Source: JAWAPU01 sp038894275
Lineage (GTDB): Archaea > Nanobdellota > Nanobdellia > UBA10117
Length of the DNA stretch: 17,394 nt
Reading direction: 5' to 3'
NCBI GenBank assembly: GCA_038894275.1
Contig: JAWAPU010000008.1
Span: forward strand, 1-17,394
Of the stretch, positions 12,298 to 17,394 are shown piece after piece (the stretch's first letter is position 1; each line of letters starts with the position of its first letter). Under the pieces are notes generated by a model. The model ran no database searches. It saw nothing but the letters and a program-made list of their open reading frames with translations, and had not been told where the DNA came from. The position numbers and the translations under genes are program-made.

Positions 12298-13797
12298 ATG
12301 GTAACATTAGATAAAACAAAGCAAAAATTTTTAGTTAGAAAATATTTCGATGAAAATAATTTTGTGCAAGCAAACATAGAAAGTTATGATGATTTTATTA
12401 ATTGGCGATTACAAGCGTTAGTTGACGAAATTAAAGAAGCTGTGCCTTCAGTTATACCTGCTGAAGCAGAAGAAGTAAAAATTGTTTTTGGGAAGGTTAG
12501 ATTAGAAAAACCAGTCGTAATTGAGGCTGATGGCACAAGATGGAGACTTTTACCAGCAGAAGCGAGGCTTAGAAATTTGACCTATGCTGGCCAACTTTAT
12601 TTAGAAGCAAGTCTTGTAATCGATGGAAAAGAAAGAGAGCGAGCGGAAGTACCAGTTTGTAAATTACCAGTGATGCTAAAATCTAAATACTGCTATTTAA
12701 ATGGCTTAAGCAAAGAAGAATTGATTGCTGCCGGCGAAGATCCTTACGACCCTGGAGGTTATTTTATTGTTAACGGAACTGAAAGAACTCTTTTATTAGT
12801 CGAAGATTTAGCTCCAAATACTGTTTTTGTTCAAAAAGAATCTTCGGGTTCGATGACTCATTCTGCAAATATTTATAGCGCGTCAGAACTTTATAAAATA
12901 CCCCATGTTTTAGAAAGAAATAAGGAAGGAATACTACTTTTAACATTTGGGAATAACACAAGAATACCTTTTGTTTTAGTCGTTAAAGCTCTTGGTTTAG
13001 TAAGAGATGCAGACATAGCATCAGAAATTGGCATAGAGGATAATGATATTTACATAAATTTAGTTGAATTTGTCGATAAAAGAACTGCAGCAGCCGCGCA
13101 AGATGCCATTGGCGAAGAATTAGGAATTATGATGCCCAAGGAACAAAGAATTGAAAGGATTCAAAGTATATTGGACGGCTTTTTGCTTCCACATATCGGT
13201 CTAAAACCAGAAGATAGACTAACAAAAGCCAAATATCTATGCAAGGTGGCAAAAAAACTTATTCTTTACAAACAAGGTAAAATTAAAAAAGACGATAAAG
13301 ACCATCTGCAAAACAAAAGAATAAGACTTGCAGGTGATTTATTAGAAGACTTATTTAGACAAAATTTGCGAGCATTTGTAAATGATATTTTATATATTTT
13401 CCAAAGAAGTGTTAGACGTGGTAAAATTTTACCTCTTAACGCATTGGTTAGAACTAAATTTTTATCGGATCGCGTAATATCTGCGCTAGCAACAGGAAAT
13501 TGGACTTCTAATAGACAAGGAGTTTCGCAAAGACTGGATAGAGAAAATGCACTTGCAACCCTCTCGCATTTGCAACGAGTAGGTTCATTATTAGAAGTAC
13601 ATAGAGAATCGTTTGATGCGCGAATGGTACACGGTACACAATGGGGTAGGATGTGCCCATTGGAATCCCCAGAAGGTACGCGTATAGGATTAAGAACCAA
13701 CTTGGCGCTTTTAGCGTCTATTTCACCTCAATTAAAAAAAGAGGATATTGATGCTAATTTAAATGTATTAAAACAATTGGGTCTCAGAACAACTTAA
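12298..13797 (+). CDS. rpoB2: RNA polymerase subunit Rpo2'' (RpoB'')
   Basis: The 499-aa protein is the N-terminal half of the archaeal second-largest RNA polymerase subunit, covering the protrusion, lobe and fork regions. Landmarks are YDDFINWRLQALVDEI at the N-terminus, LPVMLKSKYCYLNG, DPGGYFIVNGTERTLLLVED, DRVISALATGNWTSNRQGVSQ, and near the end the conserved MCPLESPEGTRIGLRTNLAL. It stops after LKQLGLRTT and the B' subunit begins one base later. This is the natural split found in many methanogens, halophiles and related archaea, not a frameshift, because each part has its own start codon and the break is at the known site. No Shine-Dalgarno precedes the ATG; coupling to the rpoH stop is likely. 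Confidence 0.98.
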   Translation: MVTLDKTKQKFLVRKYFDENNFVQANIESYDDFINWRLQALVDEIKEAVPSVIPAEAEEVKIVFGKVRLEKPVVIEADGTRWRLLPAEARLRNLTYAGQLYLEASLVIDGKERERAEVPVCKLPVMLKSKYCYLNGLSKEELIAAGEDPYDPGGYFIVNGTERTLLLVEDLAPNTVFVQKESSGSMTHSANIYSASELYKIPHVLERNKEGILLLTFGNNTRIPFVLVVKALGLVRDADIASEIGIEDNDIYINLVEFVDKRTAAAAQDAIGEELGIMMPKEQRIERIQSILDGFLLPHIGLKPEDRLTKAKYLCKVAKKLILYKQGKIKKDDKDHLQNKRIRLAGDLLEDLFRQNLRAFVNDILYIFQRSVRRGKILPLNALVRTKFLSDRVISALATGNWTSNRQGVSQRLDRENALATLSHLQRVGSLLEVHRESFDARMVHGTQWGRMCPLESPEGTRIGLRTNLALLASISPQLKKEDIDANLNVLKQLGLRTT

Positions 13798-13798
13798 A

Positions 13799-15595
13799 AT
13801 GGCAGACGTGTACTTTAATGGTTTATTAATTGGAACTGTAGAAGATGGGGCAAAATTCGCGAAAGATATAATTAGTGCTAGAAGACAAAATAAACTTTCC
13901 AAATATTTAACTGTCCAATACAGAAAAGCATTAGATTCGGTGTATGTCTTTTTGGATAGCGGAAGACTGCTAAGACCTTTAATCGTAGTAAAAGACGGGA
14001 AACCACTTTTAACAGAAGAGCATCTTAAAGGTTTGAAAGAAGGAGAAATTAGATGGTCTGATTTAGTGCGAGAAGGTGTAATAGAATATTTAGATGCGGC
14101 CGAAGAAGAAAATGCATATGTTGCTTTAAATGAAGAAGAATTAACACCAGAACACACCCATTTAGAAATTAACCCAACCGCTATTTATGGAATAACAACT
14201 TCGTTAGTGCCTTTTGCAAACTATATACAATCATCAAAACTAAATAGAGGACAAAAGGTACAAAAGCAAGCAATGGGCTGTTATACTTTATCGTATCCGA
14301 TGAGAACAGACACCGCGGTAAACCTTCTACACTATCCGCAACTTCCAGTTGTTCGTAGCTTTACGCAAGAATTAATTGGTCCAGAACGTGCTGCCGGGCA
14401 AAATATCGTTATTGCGGTTATAAATTATGATGGCTACAACATGTCTGATGCTATAGTATTAAATAAAGGTTCTTTAGAAAGAGGATTAGGAAGAAGCACG
14501 TGTTTTAGACCATACGTTACTGAAAAATTGCGTTATCCCGGCGGTCAAACTGATGAAATAACCATACCAAATAAAGATGTGCAAGGTTACACTGTAGAAA
14601 GAGATTACAGATTATTAGAGCAAAATGGCATTATTTACCCAGAGGCAGAAGTGCAAGATACAGATGTTTTAATTGGAAAAATCAGTCCGCCAAGATTTTT
14701 AGGCAAATTAGAAGCGTTTAGCACAGCAGCCAATATAAGAAAAGATACCTCAATACGAATGAGATATGGAGAAAAAGGTGTTGTTAATAAAGTATTAATA
14801 ACAGAATCCGAAGAAGGCGCACCATTAATAAAAGTAGAAGTTAGAGAAACAAGAATTCCTGAAGTAGGCGATAAATGGAGTTCTAAACATGGACAAAAAG
14901 GAGTAGTAGGAAGAATTGTGCCAGAAGAGGATGTGCCATTTACCGCATCCGGTATACGACCTGATATTTTATTTTCACCAAATGGTTTACCGAAAAGAAT
15001 GACAGTTTCTCATCTAATAGAAGCATTAGCAGGTAAAACAGGATCTTTAGCCGGAAGATATATTGACGGTACGCCATTTCTAAACGAATCTGTGAAAGAT
15101 ATAAGAGAAGAACTACTTAAGTTAGGTTTTAAGGATGATGGTACTGAAATTTTAATTGATGGAAGAACAGGCGAGCAAATACCAGCTAGAATATTTGTTG
15201 GCAATATTTATTATATGAGATTGAAACATCAAGTTGCTGATAAAATACAAAGTAGAAGTAGAGGGCCAGTCACATTACTTACACGACAACCAACAGAAGG
15301 TAAGGCAAAAGAAGGCGGACTAAGGCTTGGCGAAATGGAAAAAGAAGCTATTGCAGCCCATGGTGCATCGTTGCTTCTAAAAGAACGTTTTGATTCTGAT
15401 AAGGAGATAATTTGGGTTTGTGAAAGGTGCGGCGATTTGGCCATTTATGATGCTTACAAAAATTCGGCATATTGTTTATGCGGTGAGAAAGTAGAACTCG
15501 CACCTGTTGAAATGGCTTTCGCATTTAAACTATTCGTAGACGAATTAAAATCCTTACACCTAAGACCAAAAATAAAATTAACGGAGAAATACTAA
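13799..15595 (+). CDS. rpoB1: RNA polymerase subunit Rpo2' (RpoB')
   Basis: The 598-aa C-terminal half of the split RpoB forms the external domains, hybrid-binding, wall, anchor and clamp parts of the polymerase. Landmarks are the N-terminal VYFNGLLIGTVEDG, HTHLEINPTAIYGITTSLVP near 118-137, and YDGYNMSDAIVLNKGSLERG. Further on are GDKWSSKHGQKGVVGRIVP, SPNGLPKRMTVSHLIE, and RQPTEGKAKEGGLRLGEME, a stretch close to the active site. A zinc-binding clamp module with C541, C544, C559 and C561 lies near the C-terminus. The start codon lies one base after the rpoB2 stop, and its own stop is directly followed by the rpoA1 ATG. Length and all blocks are complete. Confidence 0.98.
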   Translation: MADVYFNGLLIGTVEDGAKFAKDIISARRQNKLSKYLTVQYRKALDSVYVFLDSGRLLRPLIVVKDGKPLLTEEHLKGLKEGEIRWSDLVREGVIEYLDAAEEENAYVALNEEELTPEHTHLEINPTAIYGITTSLVPFANYIQSSKLNRGQKVQKQAMGCYTLSYPMRTDTAVNLLHYPQLPVVRSFTQELIGPERAAGQNIVIAVINYDGYNMSDAIVLNKGSLERGLGRSTCFRPYVTEKLRYPGGQTDEITIPNKDVQGYTVERDYRLLEQNGIIYPEAEVQDTDVLIGKISPPRFLGKLEAFSTAANIRKDTSIRMRYGEKGVVNKVLITESEEGAPLIKVEVRETRIPEVGDKWSSKHGQKGVVGRIVPEEDVPFTASGIRPDILFSPNGLPKRMTVSHLIEALAGKTGSLAGRYIDGTPFLNESVKDIREELLKLGFKDDGTEILIDGRTGEQIPARIFVGNIYYMRLKHQVADKIQSRSRGPVTLLTRQPTEGKAKEGGLRLGEMEKEAIAAHGASLLLKERFDSDKEIIWVCERCGDLAIYDAYKNSAYCLCGEKVELAPVEMAFAFKLFVDELKSLHLRPKIKLTEKY

Positions 15596-17394
15596 ATGGC
15601 AAATCCATTCATTACAAAACAAATATCCGAAATTGGTTTTAGTGTAGCATCACCAGCGTTCATAAAGAAAATAGCTACTGTAGCAATAACTTCTCCTGAG
15701 TTATACGACGCAGACGGCTATCCAGTTGAAAAAGGTCTAATGGACCTTTCAATGGGTGTAGTCGATCCAGGTTTACGATGCAAAACTTGCGGAGGAAGAT
15801 TACGAACATGTTTAGGACACTTCGGTTACATTCAATTGGCGAAACCTGTGATCCATATCCTTTTCATAAACCATGTTTATAATTTATTAAGGGGCACGTG
15901 TAGAAGTTGCGGAAGAGTATTACTACTTCCAGAAAAAATAGAGGTTTGGAAATCAAAAATAAAAAAGGTTAAAGATTTGAATAATATCGATGAACTAAAT
16001 AAAATTGTTAAAACTTGTTTTAGTCAAATAAGACGATCGAAGAAATGCCCTTACTGTAAAGAACCTGCTCCAGAAATTAAATTTGAAAAACCCTATAGCT
16101 TTTTTGAAAATGGCAAAAGGCTTTGGCCAACAGAAATTCGTTCTCGTTTAGAGAAAATACCTGATGAAGATCTTTTACTATTTGGCATGGAAGCTTCAGA
16201 AGCGAGACCAGAATGGCTTATATTGACTCACCTTCTTGTGCCTCCGATTACGACTCGCCCATCTATAACATTAGTTACAGGCGAACGTTCCGAAGACGAT
16301 TTAACACATAAACTATCAGATATTGTACGAGTGAATTTAAGATTGCAAGAAAATATAAATGCGGGTGCGCCTGAGATAATTATTGAAGATCTTTGGGACC
16401 TTTTACAATATCACATAACTACTTATTTTGATAATTCAATTGCACAAGTTCCTGTAGCGCGTCACAGATCTGGAAGAGCTCTTAAAACATTGGCCCAAAG
16501 GCTAAAGGGCAAAGAAGGACGATTTAGACATAATCTAGCCGGAAAACGAGTTAATTATTGTGCACGATCCGTAGTAACTCCCGATCCTTTCTTAAGCATA
16601 AACGAAGTTGGAGTTCCAATAACTGTTGCAAAAGAGTTAACAGTTCCAGAAACTGTTACAGAATGGAATCTCCGATGGCTTAAAGATTTAATTTCAAGAT
16701 CTCCCGAATGGCCAAGCGCTACTTATATAATAACTGACGAAGGCAAAAGGAAGAAAATAACAGACGATACAAAAGAACAAATATTAGCCGAGTTGCAACC
16801 AGGTTGGCAAGTTGAGCGCCATTTAATGGACGGGGACATAGTTCTCTTCAATCGACAACCAAGTTTGCACCGTTTAAGTATAATGGCGCATTATGTAAAA
16901 GTATTACCTTGGAAGACAATGCGCATAAATCCTGCTGTTTGCACGCCATACAACGCAGATTTTGACGGCGATGAAATGAATATTCATGTTCCACAAACAG
17001 AAGAAGCTCGAGCAGAAGCTAAGCATCTTATGGCGCTTGAAAAACAAATCATTACGCCTAGGTATGGCGCTAGTATTATTGGCGTAGTACAAGATGCAAT
17101 TATAGGGCTTTATTTGCTTACAAAAGAAGATGCTTATTTTACACAAAGCCAAACATCAGATTTATTAGTAGCAGCCGGAATTAAAGAACTTCCTAAATCA
17201 GTAAAAAAAGGATTTTGGTCTGGGAAACAAATATTTTCTATGCTGTTACCTGAAGATTTCAATTTTGTAAATGAAAATTTTGTTATAGAAAAAGGCCAAT
17301 TAAAAACTTCAAAAATAATTAACAAGAGAATCGCCTACCATGACCCATGCTTCCTTGGAAAACGAAACCAAATCTACGATGCGCCGAGGCAGAT
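15596..17394 (+). CDS. rpoA1: RNA polymerase subunit Rpo1' (RpoA'), partial, with foreign 3' end
   Basis: The frame is open to the right edge (599 codons). Residues 1-~577 are typical of the archaeal largest-subunit N-terminal part. There is a zinc site C62-C65-C72-H75 (CKTCGGRLRTCLGH), a second Cys4 site C102-C105-C151-C154, RHNLAGKRVNYCARSVVTPDP, DGDIVLFNRQPSLHRLSIM, and the catalytic Mg-binding loop NADFDGDEM at 453-461. It begins directly after the rpoB1 stop, with CGGAGA about ten bases before the ATG. Archaeal RpoA' normally runs to about 870-900 residues. The last ~22 residues (from about R578, YHDPCFLGKRNQIYDAPRQ) do not belong to RpoA' and look like a CCG domain from another gene. 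Confidence 0.95.
   Translation, partial: MANPFITKQISEIGFSVASPAFIKKIATVAITSPELYDADGYPVEKGLMDLSMGVVDPGLRCKTCGGRLRTCLGHFGYIQLAKPVIHILFINHVYNLLRGTCRSCGRVLLLPEKIEVWKSKIKKVKDLNNIDELNKIVKTCFSQIRRSKKCPYCKEPAPEIKFEKPYSFFENGKRLWPTEIRSRLEKIPDEDLLLFGMEASEARPEWLILTHLLVPPITTRPSITLVTGERSEDDLTHKLSDIVRVNLRLQENINAGAPEIIIEDLWDLLQYHITTYFDNSIAQVPVARHRSGRALKTLAQRLKGKEGRFRHNLAGKRVNYCARSVVTPDPFLSINEVGVPITVAKELTVPETVTEWNLRWLKDLISRSPEWPSATYIITDEGKRKKITDDTKEQILAELQPGWQVERHLMDGDIVLFNRQPSLHRLSIMAHYVKVLPWKTMRINPAVCTPYNADFDGDEMNIHVPQTEEARAEAKHLMALEKQIITPRYGASIIGVVQDAIIGLYLLTKEDAYFTQSQTSDLLVAAGIKELPKSVKKGFWSGKQIFSMLLPEDFNFVNENFVIEKGQLKTSKIINKRIAYHDPCFLGKRNQIYDAPRQ
17321..17394. other. Probable chimeric junction at the end of rpoA1
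   Basis: After LKTSKIINK the frame reads IAYHDPCFLGKRNQIYDAPR, the signature of the cysteine-rich CCG domain of heterodisulfide-reductase/GlpC-type Fe-S oxidoreductases, where RpoA' should continue with its KKAIG-type segment. GC is 34 of 68 bases (50%) from 17327 to the end, against roughly a quarter in the 68 bases before. The break is at about 17321-17330. Confidence 0.75.

Noticed and set aside
12298..15595. RpoB broken into two frames, possibly a frameshift
   Set aside because: The break falls at the natural B''/B' split known in many archaea, each half has its own start codon, and one base separates stop and start.
16904..17325. Minus-strand open frames within rpoA1
   Set aside because: They are antisense to the conserved catalytic region of RpoA' and have no independent support.
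1..17394. CRISPR array, insertion sequence, attachment site or replication origin
   Set aside because: I saw no spaced direct repeats, no transposase, no duplicated tRNA end near tRNA-Asp, and no origin-like repeat cluster.

Overview
The window is archaeal and AT-rich, with most genes around 65-75% A+T. It carries archaeal/eukaryotic-type informational genes: three-subunit-style RNA polymerase genes with RpoB split into B'' and B', RpoH, eS6, archaeal-type uS7 and uS12, PheS with N-terminal winged helices, DtdA, and a Sfm1-type SPOUT methyltransferase. Promoters look archaeal: A/T-rich TATA boxes centred about 25-30 nt upstream of most first start codons, suggesting leaderless mRNAs. Internal operon genes use strong GGAGG sites or stop-start coupling. 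The AT bias, small ORFan genes and bacterial-type adenylate kinase would fit a DPANN-like or other uncultured archaeal lineage, but I cannot place it further from sequence alone.

Layout. 1-~815 is unlike the rest: about 45% GC, with tightly overlapping phage-style genes on the minus strand (partial small protein, GemA/gp16-like protein, 49-aa membrane protein, and the tail of another protein). It runs directly into an archaeal pheT gene that is cut off mid-protein. ~816-4556 (minus) is a pheS - nif3-like - pfpI-like - pheT operon. 4600-5813 (minus) is an unknown helical protein followed by adenylate kinase, translationally coupled. 5887-6820 (plus) is an unknown 114-aa protein plus the Sfm1-type methyltransferase. 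6825-7589 (minus) is D-aminoacyl-tRNA deacylase. 7633-9272 (minus) is uS12 - uS7 - eS6. 9324-11110 (minus) holds an unknown coiled-coil protein and an unknown membrane-anchored protein with a cysteine pair. 11158-11229 is tRNA-Asp(GTC). 11326-11889 is a double-HTH DNA-binding protein. 12054 to the end (plus) is the RNA polymerase operon rpoH - rpoB2 - rpoB1 - rpoA1.

Both edges carry sequence that does not belong. On the left, pheT loses homology near residue 307 and reads into the phage-like block. On the right, RpoA' is normal to about residue 577 and then continues in frame into a cysteine-rich CCG motif typical of heterodisulfide-reductase/GlpC-type Fe-S oxidoreductases, with GC jumping from about 25% to 50%. 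The simplest reading is assembly chimerism at both ends of an otherwise sound archaeal contig; true fusions are much less likely.

Functionally the core is translation and transcription: aminoacylation (pheS/pheT), proofreading of D-aminoacyl-tRNA (dtdA), ribosomal proteins, a predicted ribosomal-protein-modifying methyltransferase, tRNA-Asp and RNA polymerase. The most interesting items are the two edge junctions, the rpoH leader with a mini-ORF and two competing ribosome-binding sites, the archaeal Sfm1 homologue, and four unrecognised proteins. I did not find a defence system, CRISPR array or insertion sequence.
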